Shown: positions 7,766-12,754 of the stretch, piece by piece
Position numbering within the stretch: the first letter of the stretch is position 1
How the letters are laid out: each line of letters opens with the position of its first letter
Assembly (NCBI GenBank): GCA_937974135.1
Contig: CALJIH010000063.1
Location: 1-12,754 of the forward strand
Length of the DNA stretch: 12,754 nucleotides
Direction: 5' to 3'
From: an uncultured Cocleimonas sp.
GTDB lineage: Bacteria > Pseudomonadota > Gammaproteobacteria > Thiotrichales > Thiotrichaceae
Notes under the pieces: generated by a model
The model's database searches: none
The model's input: the letters and a program-made list of their open reading frames with translations, nothing else
What the model was told of the DNA's origin: nothing
Made by a program: the position numbers and the translations under genes

Positions 7766-8167
7766 ATGAGCAATAGTAAAAATCCTTATATAGATAATAA
7801 ACAAACATTACTTCGCACTTTAGCAATGCCTGCTGATTCAAACCCAAGCGGTGATATTTTTGGCGGTTGGATCATGTCGCAAATGGATATCGCGGGTGCA
7901 TCCTATGCCCGTCAAATTTCGCAATCGCGAGTAGTTACAATAGCGGTAGAGGCGATGACTTTTTTATTGCCCGTGTTTATTGGTGATGAAGTGAGTTGTT
8001 ATTGTGAAACGGAAAAAATCGGTAGGACTTCTGTTGCGGTAAAAATAGAAACATGGGTAAGACGCGACCGTTTGACGGATGAAAGTATCAAAGTAACAGA
8101 GGCTGTTTATACCTATGTAGCGATTGATAAAGACCGAAACCCCATTCCGTTACCTATACAGGATTAG
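7766..8167 (+). CDS. Acyl-CoA thioesterase, hotdog fold (YciA-like)
   Basis: A 133-aa single-hotdog acyl-CoA thioester hydrolase. The family signature NPSGDIFGGWIMSQMDIAG is present, including the catalytic aspartate in GDIFGGW. VTIAVEAMTFLLPVFIGDEV then forms the helix-to-strand part of the fold. YciA-type enzymes cleave many acyl-CoAs in the cytoplasm and are thought to prevent CoA trapping. The reading frame could start at TTG 7751. The ATG at 7766 has AGG six bases upstream (7757-7759) and gives the N-terminus normal for the family (MSNSKNPYIDNKQTLLRTLAMPAD), so it is chosen. The gene follows the esterase with a 72-bp gap and may share its transcript. A stem-loop and a copy of the 22-nt repeat begin at its stop codon. 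Confidence 0.92.
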   Translation: MSNSKNPYIDNKQTLLRTLAMPADSNPSGDIFGGWIMSQMDIAGASYARQISQSRVVTIAVEAMTFLLPVFIGDEVSCYCETEKIGRTSVAVKIETWVRRDRLTDESIKVTEAVYTYVAIDKDRNPIPLPIQD

Positions 8168-8182
8168 CTTAGAAATAGCTAA
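8164..8182 (+). other. Short stem-loop at the thioesterase stop
   Basis: TTAGCT (8164-8169) and AGCTAA (8177-8182) form a 6-bp stem with a 7-nt loop. It overlaps the TAG stop at 8165-8167 and runs into repeat copy 2. The stem is AT-rich, so alone it would be a weak terminator. Confidence 0.35.
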
Positions 8183-8202
8183 AAGTGGGGGGGTGTCTTT
8201 TA
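8181..8202 (+). repeat. 22-nt gene-end repeat, copy 2
   Basis: Matches the consensus at 21 of 22 positions; the A after AAAAGT is a G, giving seven G in a row. It starts 13 nt after the thioesterase stop. It marks the left edge of the reverse-transcriptase island, in the same orientation as copy 3. Confidence 0.85.
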
Positions 8203-8407
8203 CATTGCTTTCAAGGGCAATAAAACCTACAAGATTATTGGAGTTTCAATCTAAAGAGGCAAAAAATAACAGAATGCCTTTGAAGGCAATAGTTACATTT
8301 TGCATAACACAGATTATAAGTACTAAAAATTAACCATGAGGGTTTAAAAATATAGTAAAAAGGTCGTACCACAAAACACTAAAGTTTTGGTGCAAATCAA
8401 GTCCATA

Positions 8408-8439
8408 AAAAAGCCCTAACTTGCTGATTAGGGCTTTTT
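8408..8439. terminator. Bidirectional rho-independent terminator
   Basis: AAAAAGCCCTAA (8408-8419) and TTAGGGCTTTTT (8428-8439) form a perfect 12-bp stem with an 8-nt loop. The A and T tracts give a U run on either strand. It can end the thioesterase transcript (+) and the exported-protein transcript (-). Confidence 0.85.
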
Positions 8440-8453
8440 ACGGCTGTAATTTA

Positions 8454-8484
8454 CGTGGTTAGCACCACGATTGGCTATTTTTTT
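8454..8484 (+). terminator. Possible second terminator (plus strand)
   Basis: CGTGGT (8454-8459) and ACCACG (8464-8469) form a 6-bp stem with a 4-nt loop, followed 8 nt later by seven T (8478-8484). The gap before the T run makes it weaker than the neighbouring 12-bp terminator. Confidence 0.4.
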
Positions 8485-8529
8485 ATTGTTATATACAAGA
8501 ACTACAGGAAATATTAATACTCCTCCTGT

Positions 8530-9606
8530 TTAATTTTTAACCAATTCTGTAGCTTTTCGACGTCGACCATACCAGAGTAATCCTCCTGACATTAGTACTA
8601 ATCCGAGGGGTGAGAAGATCGGCACTGGGGTTGGCGTGCTTGCCGGTATAACTTCCGCGGAAGATCCCGCTAATGAAAGTGTTACTGAGTACTCGCAAAA
8701 TTCATCAGAAGTAGCGATATACTCAGTCACGAAAAACAAAACACCGTCTACAATAGTCACAGGATCTGCGTCGCATGACGTTGGATCATTATCCTGTGCG
8801 TTCCCAGTGAGACAAAAGTCCCCTAATGCATTAATCGTTAACCCGATGTCTGTTTGAGGGTTTAGAACTAATGAGCTAAAGCTCCCGATTATAGATTCAG
8901 ATCTCAAACTAACGAGTCCCGTCTGTTCGATGGTTGCTGTACAATCAACCGCTGGCGCTGCACTAGCGTTCGACCACGCGGCACACGATAAAATACTCCA
9001 CCCCAACCAGCGTCTCAGATACTGCCCAATGCGCTGAGTACTCGCACCTTGCTCATTGATCAGTGCAACTTTCTTGGTTTGTGAAGAACCTCGACGTGGC
9101 ACGCTTTCCGTTGAAGGCTGAATAGTGGTGGGACTCATTCTAAACCCTAAAAAATCAAAGCCGTTTTTGACTCGACCTAGCCATGTTTTATCGGGGTGTA
9201 TTTCAACGTTTAACGATTTCATAATACTGTATACCTTTTTAAGTGAAGTGGAGAGACCTTTACACGCGAGGTTTGATGAACAAAAATAGTTTGAATTCCC
9301 CAATTCTTTCCTAAAAATGCGTTCAATAGCCGTGCTATTAAACGCATTTTTATAAAAAATTTGGGAAATTATGCTGATTTTTCTTACACCTAACTCACTT
9401 GTAAATGTCTCTTGACGCAACTGTCGTCGGGTATGACAAAGTATCACCCAGTCGTTCATAGTGCGTCTGTAGGAAAAATGTGGATGTTGGCTAAATGCCA
9501 TTTTGGATGAACCGCGGACAGCAGGATCGAGAAAGTGTGAAGTCAGATGACTATTACTTTTAGTAAATGGCTGGCTACACTTCCTTTTGAACACAGTACT
9601 CTCCAA
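8530..9606 (-). CDS. Reverse-transcriptase fragment joined in frame to an exported IPTL-CTERM-like protein
   Basis: A single open frame of 358 codons, opening with TTG and lacking a convincing ribosome binding site. Residues 44-65 and 121-203 are the C-terminal half of a group II-intron-like reverse transcriptase, interrupted at 66-120 by a foldback element. Without a break the frame then reads RRWLGWSILSCAAWSNASAAP (198-218), which has the charge, hydrophobic core and ASA-AP cleavage pattern of a signal peptide. After this come ~100 residues with five cysteines and no family I recognise (DCTATIEQTG to SLAGSSAEV). A Pro/Thr linker (321-329) leads to VPIFSPLGLVLMSGGLLWYGRRRK. That tail resembles the IPTL-CTERM sorting signal: P-x-x-S-x-x-G motif, membrane helix, basic end. 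An exported, processed surface protein is the likely use of the second part. Whether it is translated as a fusion, from an internal start, or not at all cannot be told. Confidence 0.6.
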   Translation of the reverse strand: MESTVFKRKCSQPFTKSNSHLTSHFLDPAVRGSSKMAFSQHPHFSYRRTMNDWVILCHTRRQLRQETFTSELGVRKISIISQIFYKNAFNSTAIERIFRKELGNSNYFCSSNLACKGLSTSLKKVYSIMKSLNVEIHPDKTWLGRVKNGFDFLGFRMSPTTIQPSTESVPRRGSSQTKKVALINEQGASTQRIGQYLRRWLGWSILSCAAWSNASAAPAVDCTATIEQTGLVSLRSESIIGSFSSLVLNPQTDIGLTINALGDFCLTGNAQDNDPTSCDADPVTIVDGVLFFVTEYIATSDEFCEYSVTLSLAGSSAEVIPASTPTPVPIFSPLGLVLMSGGLLWYGRRRKATELVKN

Positions 9607-9615
9607 TACTAGTCT
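8998..9615 (-). pseudogene. Reverse transcriptase remnant (group II-intron-like), 5' truncated and interrupted
   Basis: Signature blocks are MNDWVILCHTRRQLR (the catalytic YMDDW block), NVEIHPDKTWLGRVKNGFDFLGF, and QGASTQRIGQYLRRWLGW near the end. These match the palm-to-thumb region of RNA-directed DNA polymerases of the group II-intron-like type. Nothing upstream of the catalytic block is recognisable. The frame closes with a stop near 9611 (minus-strand TAG), so at least the first half of the enzyme is absent. The expected Y-M-D-D reads T-M-N-D, so the first catalytic aspartate is lost. A 55-residue in-frame insertion separates LRQ from SLKKVYSIMKSLNVEIHPDKT. Removing it restores the spacing expected from the family. 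Truncation, loss of the catalytic residue and the insertion together show a dead gene. No intron ribozyme structure was recognised around it. Confidence 0.8.
9252..9412. mobile_element. 161-bp foldback (MITE-like) element inside the reverse transcriptase
   Basis: The segment is an imperfect palindrome centred on CGT (9331-9333). Aligning the 79-nt left arm without gaps to the reverse complement of the right arm gives 57 matches. The innermost 19 bp match at 18 positions and the outermost 19 at 16. It fills almost exactly the 165-bp insertion (9247-9411) predicted from the reverse-transcriptase protein pattern. It carries no gene of its own and has terminal inverted repeats (AGAGAC...GTCTCT). 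I saw no clear target-site duplication, so the mobile origin is inferred. Confidence 0.65.
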
Positions 9616-9958
9616 CTAGAAAACATACCCAGAGAAATCACTTTGAGGAAATTACTAATATCGATGAATAGTGTACGGTTTTTATTATTTGAAATTATTG
9701 TACAGAGCACTTCCCCTTGTGATCCGCTAAGTGTAGCTTATTCACATAAAATTGCCAATTTTCTTGTGCTATGGATTTATTTGCTTTTGTGTATACGGTT
9801 TTATCATGGGGTAGGTTTAGATGCTTTGAATTGGTCGTTTTGGTGTTTTAACTTTCCATAGAATGAACATTTTGTAGAATGTGATCATAGATATTCCATA
9901 TACATAGTTTTGTTTTACCTTACACCAAAAGTAGCAAAAAGTAGGGGGTGTCATTTTA
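9607..9958. other. Intergenic region upstream of the RT remnant, no gene recognised
   Basis: A 352-bp AT-rich stretch between the reverse-transcriptase remnant and the glycerate kinase stop. I found no recognisable upstream half of the reverse transcriptase on either strand. A plus-strand frame at 9643-9861 is hydrophobic but lacks a ribosome binding site and any family likeness. The right end carries repeat copy 3, preceded by a partial duplication of its first eight bases (AAAAGTAG at 9927-9934). Confidence 0.5.
9937..9958 (+). repeat. 22-nt gene-end repeat, copy 3
   Basis: Degenerate copy: five G instead of six and an extra A in TGTCATTTTA. It lies immediately after the glycerate kinase stop (9959-9961, minus strand) and marks the right edge of the reverse-transcriptase island. 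ACACC at 9922-9926 can pair with GGTGT at 9947-9951, so a weak hairpin is possible. Confidence 0.8.
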
Positions 9959-11191
9959 TTAAGACTTAGTAATCGCAAACACTAAATCCATGACATTTGT
10001 TCCTGTGGCTCCGGTCACAATTGCATCATTAGTTGCAGTGAGAAATGTATTAGAATCACTTACAGTTAAATACTCCTCAGCATTTAGGTTTTTAGAAGTT
10101 CCAAGTTTAACCGTCTCTGCATCGACAATTGCACCTGTTGCATCACTCACACCATCTGAACCGTCAGTTCCAGCGGCGAGTAAAACAGTCTTAGGCGAGT
10201 CTTGCATTGCGATTGCCGCTGATAAAGCTAAGTGTTGATTTCTACCACCAGCACCCGGATTTTCAGGAAGAAAAACCATGGTTTCGCCACCCCAAATAAA
10301 CAAAGTGTCTGTTTTATCTTGGCTTGTTTTAACGCAGTTTTTGGCAACAGCCGCGGCTTCACCGTCTAAAAACTCTTTTTGAATATCAACCTTATATCCA
10401 AGTTCGATGGCTTTTTTAGCTGCTGCATTTTTTGCTACATCTAATGAGGCAATGATTTTCCAAACAAATCCTTTTGCTTGTTTTTGTTGAATAAATACGG
10501 GTATTTTTTTACTAAATTCTTCAGGTAACTCAGGCAATTCAATATCATCAACTGGAAACAAAACGCCAGAACCAATATCAGAAGGACTATCACCCGGAAC
10601 ATCTGAAATCATCAAGCAGTAAACAGGACGATTACCCACAAACTGCCATAAGCCGCCACCTTTAATTTGTGAGATTCGACGACGAATCGCATTCATTTGA
10701 TTAATGTTATAGCCATTAGCTAATAGATAATCGGTGAGTTCTTGGAGTTGCGCCAAATCCCAACCATCGTGTAATACCTCCACTAATGCGGATGCACCAC
10801 CAGAGATTAAAAACACACAGGGTTCTTTTTCAGGTAAATGCTTCAAATAATCGAGTAATAATTTACCCGCATTAATAGTGTCTTGTTTGGGCAGGGGGTG
10901 ATCAGATTCGATGGAATGCACACGCGGATCATTTTGCATTTTCTCGCTGATATGATCGTGCTTTGAAATTAATAAGGCGGTTTTAATTTTTTTATTGGTA
11001 GGGGTCTCAGTAGCAACAATTCCTTGTAACATCGCATCTGAGGCTTTGCCGATGGCGACTACATGAAATTGAGCAGGATATATTTTATTTTTATTATCAG
11101 ATTCAAACTCACGTCTAACTGCTGATTCTCCACCAACGGCATCAATTGCAGCGGAAAAAATGGTTAAAAAATCTGATCGAATTTTTTTCAT
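9959..11191 (-). CDS. Glycerate 2-kinase, DUF4147/MOFRL family
   Basis: A 410-aa protein of the class often named glycerate kinase or, in older annotation, hydroxypyruvate reductase (TtuD/GckA type). It phosphorylates D-glycerate to 2-phosphoglycerate, linking glyoxylate, serine or tartrate breakdown to glycolysis. The N-terminal DUF4147 domain shows AIGKAS (46-51, conserved lysine), DHPLP (97-101), LISGGASAL (128-136), KGGGL (177-181) and SDVPGD (196-201). The C-terminal MOFRL domain (about 297-405) shows GGRNQ (315-319), GTDGSDG (341-347) and TGATGTNVMDL (393-403). The last motif is usually TGPTGTNV, so the proline is an alanine here. The ATG at 11191 has no obvious Shine-Dalgarno. The gene follows the GNAT gene by 21 bp and probably shares its transcript. 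Its stop abuts repeat copy 3. Confidence 0.93.
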   Translation of the reverse strand: MKKIRSDFLTIFSAAIDAVGGESAVRREFESDNKNKIYPAQFHVVAIGKASDAMLQGIVATETPTNKKIKTALLISKHDHISEKMQNDPRVHSIESDHPLPKQDTINAGKLLLDYLKHLPEKEPCVFLISGGASALVEVLHDGWDLAQLQELTDYLLANGYNINQMNAIRRRISQIKGGGLWQFVGNRPVYCLMISDVPGDSPSDIGSGVLFPVDDIELPELPEEFSKKIPVFIQQKQAKGFVWKIIASLDVAKNAAAKKAIELGYKVDIQKEFLDGEAAAVAKNCVKTSQDKTDTLFIWGGETMVFLPENPGAGGRNQHLALSAAIAMQDSPKTVLLAAGTDGSDGVSDATGAIVDAETVKLGTSKNLNAEEYLTVSDSNTFLTATNDAIVTGATGTNVMDLVFAITKS

Positions 11192-11212
11192 ATAGTTAAT
11201 CTATTCTAATTT

Positions 11213-11653
11213 TTAGAGCGTTTTTTTGTAAAAATATAAGGTACGATTATTATAATTTTCTTGCTTAAATTTTTTATAAGCAAGTTTTTCATAGATGTAT
11301 CTTCCTTTTGCGTTATCTTGATATACATCTAACCAAATATGTTTACATTTTAGCTTCTCTTTACAATATGTTTCCATTTTTCTAATGGCTATTTGACCAA
11401 TTCCTCGTTGAGCCTGATCAACTATTATCCTGCGGAATTCAACTGTTTTAGTTTTTTGTGAAGTAGCTAAAATAAAATAACCTGCCAATTCACCGTTATT
11501 ATCAATACTGAGATAAATTATATTAGGATTTTTAAAATCGTTAAGATGCTGTTCTAAATCAGATGCGTGAATAAACGCTTTTGCATGAGATTGCCTTTCC
11601 ATCTCACAAAAAGTATTGAGTTCATCAAGTTCTGATTTTCTGACACGGATCAT
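11213..11653 (-). CDS. GNAT-family N-acetyltransferase
   Basis: A 146-aa protein with the GNAT fold. It has a central strand ELAGYFILATS (55-65), then VEFRRIIVDQAQRGIGQIAIRKM (71-93). That is strand beta-4 plus the acetyl-CoA pyrophosphate loop RGIGQI (family Q/R-x-x-G-x-G/A, with the last glycine replaced by isoleucine). The end, IWLDVYQDNAKGRYIYEKLAYKKF (106-129), is the usual N-A-x-x-x-Y-x-K-x-G/A block. It transfers an acetyl group from acetyl-CoA to an unknown amine. It is cytoplasmic, with no signal peptide. The codon and residue bias is Lys/Asn/Tyr-rich, more AT-biased than the neighbours. The start ATG lies only 20 bp from the repeat hairpin, so its own promoter would have to lie in or very near that hairpin, or it depends on read-through from metZ. 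The substrate cannot be predicted. Confidence 0.88.
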   Translation of the reverse strand: MIRVRKSELDELNTFCEMERQSHAKAFIHASDLEQHLNDFKNPNIIYLSIDNNGELAGYFILATSQKTKTVEFRRIIVDQAQRGIGQIAIRKMETYCKEKLKCKHIWLDVYQDNAKGRYIYEKLAYKKFKQENYNNRTLYFYKKTL

Positions 11654-11672
11654 AGTCTAGAACTATATATTC

Positions 11673-11694
11673 AAAAGTAGGGGGGTGTCTTTTA
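11673..11694 (+). repeat. 22-nt gene-end repeat, copy 4
   Basis: Exact consensus copy, 20 bp upstream of the GNAT start codon. It forms a perfect 22-bp inverted pair with copy 5. Confidence 0.92.
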
Positions 11695-11710
11695 ATGATT
11701 ATAAATCAAA

Positions 11711-11732
11711 TAAAAGACACCCCCCTACTTTT
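11711..11732 (-). repeat. 22-nt gene-end repeat, copy 5 (inverted)
   Basis: Exact consensus on the minus strand, 22 bp after the metZ stop. It is the partner of copy 4 in the hairpin. Confidence 0.92.
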
Positions 11733-11754
11733 TGACTGTTTCGAGCAGTATGTG

Positions 11755-12754
11755 TTAAAAGCCTTTCGCTAAATCGTTTTGAATATCGATGATATCTTCT
11801 AAACCCACTGAAACTCTGAGTAAACCATTTGAGATTTGTGTTTCATCTCTTAATTCTTGGCTTAAACGTCCATGAGTGGTGGTCGCAGGATGGGTAATGG
11901 TACTTTTTGTATCACCAAGATTCGCAGTAATGGATAACAGTTGTGTATTGTTAATGACTTTCCAAGCGCTGTCTTTACCTCCTTTCATGACAAATGACAC
12001 TATGCCACCAAAACCGTTCTGTTGACTTTTTGCAAGTTCATGTTGAGGGTGATCGCTTAAACCAGGATAGTAGACTTTTTCAACACCATCTTGCTGTTGT
12101 AACCAAGTTGCTAGCGCCATTGAGTTTTCGCAATGTGCTTGCATGCGAATCTTCAGTGTCTCTAAACCTTTGATGAAAACCCAGGCATTAAAAGGGCTCA
12201 TTGCTACGCCGCCAGATCGCAATACCGCATGTATGTCCTCTCCCACTATTTTGCTATCTCCCACTACGGCACCGCCTAAGCATCGGCCTTGTCCATCCAA
12301 ATACTTGGTCGCAGAATGAATCACAATATCGGCACCATGATCGAGCGGCTTTTGTAACGCTGGAGTACAGAAACAGTTATCAATAGCCAATAATGCATCA
12401 TGTTTATGTGCGATTTCAGCAAGTGCTTTAATATCTACAAGCTCGGTGATTGGATTTGATGGAGTTTCCGCAAACAAGAGTTTTGTATTGGTTTGAATCG
12501 CCGCTTCCCATGCTTCTAAATCAGACAAATCGACATAGGTGAAACCAATGTCAAATTTCTCTAAATTCTTTTGAAATAACACGGTACTCGTGCCAAAGAT
12601 AGAACGCGAACTCACGACATGATCGCCTGCTTTTAGTACACCAAGCATGGTCGCTAAAATTGCTGACATACCGGAGGACGTGGCAACACAAGCTTCACCA
12701 CCTTCTAGAGCCGCTAAACGATCTTGAAAACAAGCAATGGTTGGATTACCCACG
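11755..12754 (-). CDS. metZ: O-succinylhomoserine sulfhydrylase (partial, N-terminus off window)
   Basis: The C-terminal 333 residues of a Cys/Met-metabolism PLP enzyme of fold type I. It converts O-succinylhomoserine plus sulfide to homocysteine in methionine synthesis, in the cytoplasm. The pattern fits MetZ more than MetB or MetC: NPTIACFQDRLAALEGGE, ATSSGMSAILATM, AETPSNP, IDNCFCTPALQKPLDHGADIVIHSATKYLDGQGR and SITANLGDTKSTITHPATTTHGRL. The PLP lysine is in SATKYLDGQG (codon 12304-12306). The substrate-loop residues CFCTP are as in the MetZ group. The frame enters from the right edge; the codon at 12753-12751 is GTG but encodes the internal valine of a ...VGNPT... block and is not the start. 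About 60 residues are probably missing. A cystathionine gamma-synthase role cannot be fully excluded without the N-terminus. The stop is followed by the repeat hairpin. Confidence 0.88.
   Translation of the reverse strand, partial: VGNPTIACFQDRLAALEGGEACVATSSGMSAILATMLGVLKAGDHVVSSRSIFGTSTVLFQKNLEKFDIGFTYVDLSDLEAWEAAIQTNTKLLFAETPSNPITELVDIKALAEIAHKHDALLAIDNCFCTPALQKPLDHGADIVIHSATKYLDGQGRCLGGAVVGDSKIVGEDIHAVLRSGGVAMSPFNAWVFIKGLETLKIRMQAHCENSMALATWLQQQDGVEKVYYPGLSDHPQHELAKSQQNGFGGIVSFVMKGGKDSAWKVINNTQLLSITANLGDTKSTITHPATTTHGRLSQELRDETQISNGLLRVSVGLEDIIDIQNDLAKGF

Larger units (their letters stand above)
8168..8529. other. Intergenic region: one repeat copy and two terminators, no gene seen
   Basis: This 362-bp region holds repeat copy 2 at its left end, a 12-bp bidirectional terminator at 8408-8439 and a second hairpin with a T run at 8454-8484. 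The stretch 8203-8400 shows nothing I can assign. A plus-strand frame running from inside the thioesterase to 8333 has no family resemblance or ribosome binding site and is not called. Confidence 0.6.
11673..11732. terminator. 60-bp hairpin of two inverted repeat copies after metZ
   Basis: Copies 4 and 5 form a perfect 22-bp stem around a 16-nt spacer. The spacer can itself pair (TGATT-ATA-AATCA), so nearly the whole 60 bp folds. Both strands end the stem with TACTTTT, giving a short U run. Position and form fit a bidirectional terminator for metZ, whose stop is 22 bp away. It could equally be an intact short foldback element from which single copies derive. Confidence 0.75.

Noticed and set aside
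8124..8333. 69-residue plus-strand frame running out of the thioesterase gene and through repeat copy 2
   Set aside because: It overlaps a real gene in another frame and contains the repeat. It has no recognisable domain or start signal.
8454..8484. tRNA fragment, because GGTTAGCACCACG resembles a D-arm
   Set aside because: No anticodon or T-arm can be placed around it. A simple hairpin with a T run explains it.
8504..8540. AGGAGGAG on the minus strand after the exported-protein stop, as a ribosome site for a further gene
   Set aside because: The frame beyond it meets a stop after a few codons and no gene follows before the terminator.
9643..9861. 72-residue hydrophobic plus-strand frame between the RT remnant and the glycerate kinase
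   Set aside because: It opens with TTG, has no ribosome binding site and no family resemblance. The composition is what AT-rich intergenic DNA gives by chance.
3586..11732. Reading the dispersed repeats as integron attC sites or a CRISPR array
   Set aside because: There are no attC core sites, no integrase, no regular spacing and no spacers. The flanking genes are housekeeping genes on both strands.

Overview
The window looks like chromosomal DNA of an AT-rich gammaproteobacterium. This is an inference from gene content: an mreB-mreC-mreD operon, a MetZ-type sulfhydrylase, a YbfF-like esterase, a YciA-like thioesterase, a very large oxidoreductase with an N-terminal DUF3683 domain, and an IPTL-CTERM-like sorting tail. 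No rRNA, tRNA or CRISPR array was found, and the species cannot be named.

Layout. Positions 1-2637 (-) hold most of the DUF3683/FAD/4Fe-4S dehydrogenase, cut by the window edge. A 202-bp divergent spacer separates it from a (+) glycerophosphodiester phosphodiesterase (2840-3565). Convergent to that is the mreBCD shape operon (6060 down to 3605, -). MreC has no ordinary start codon that would give a complete membrane anchor; an ATT behind a strong Shine-Dalgarno fits best. Divergent from mreB are a flavodoxin-fold NAD(P)H oxidoreductase, an alpha/beta-hydrolase and an acyl-CoA thioesterase (6288-8167, +). Next is an accessory island (about 8203-9936). It carries a 5'-truncated, catalytically degenerate reverse transcriptase, interrupted by a 161-bp foldback element and joined in frame to an exported protein with an IPTL-CTERM-like tail. 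To the right, all on the minus strand, are a glycerate 2-kinase, a GNAT acetyltransferase and metZ (cut by the right edge).

The most unusual signal is a 22-nt repeat (AAAAGTA, six G, TGTCTTTTA). It occurs five times, always within about 40 bp of a stop codon. Two copies form a perfect inverted pair between metZ and the GNAT gene. One copy overlaps the mreD stop codon. Two direct copies bracket the reverse-transcriptase island. It behaves like a dispersed 3'-end or terminator-associated repeat, and the island may have entered or been exchanged at such sites.

Functionally, mreBCD builds the elongation scaffold. The flavin enzyme, esterase and thioesterase form a small redox/acyl-metabolism cluster. 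The glycerate kinase and MetZ serve glyoxylate/serine and methionine metabolism. Apart from the island, the repeats and the mreC start, the genes are ordinary housekeeping genes.
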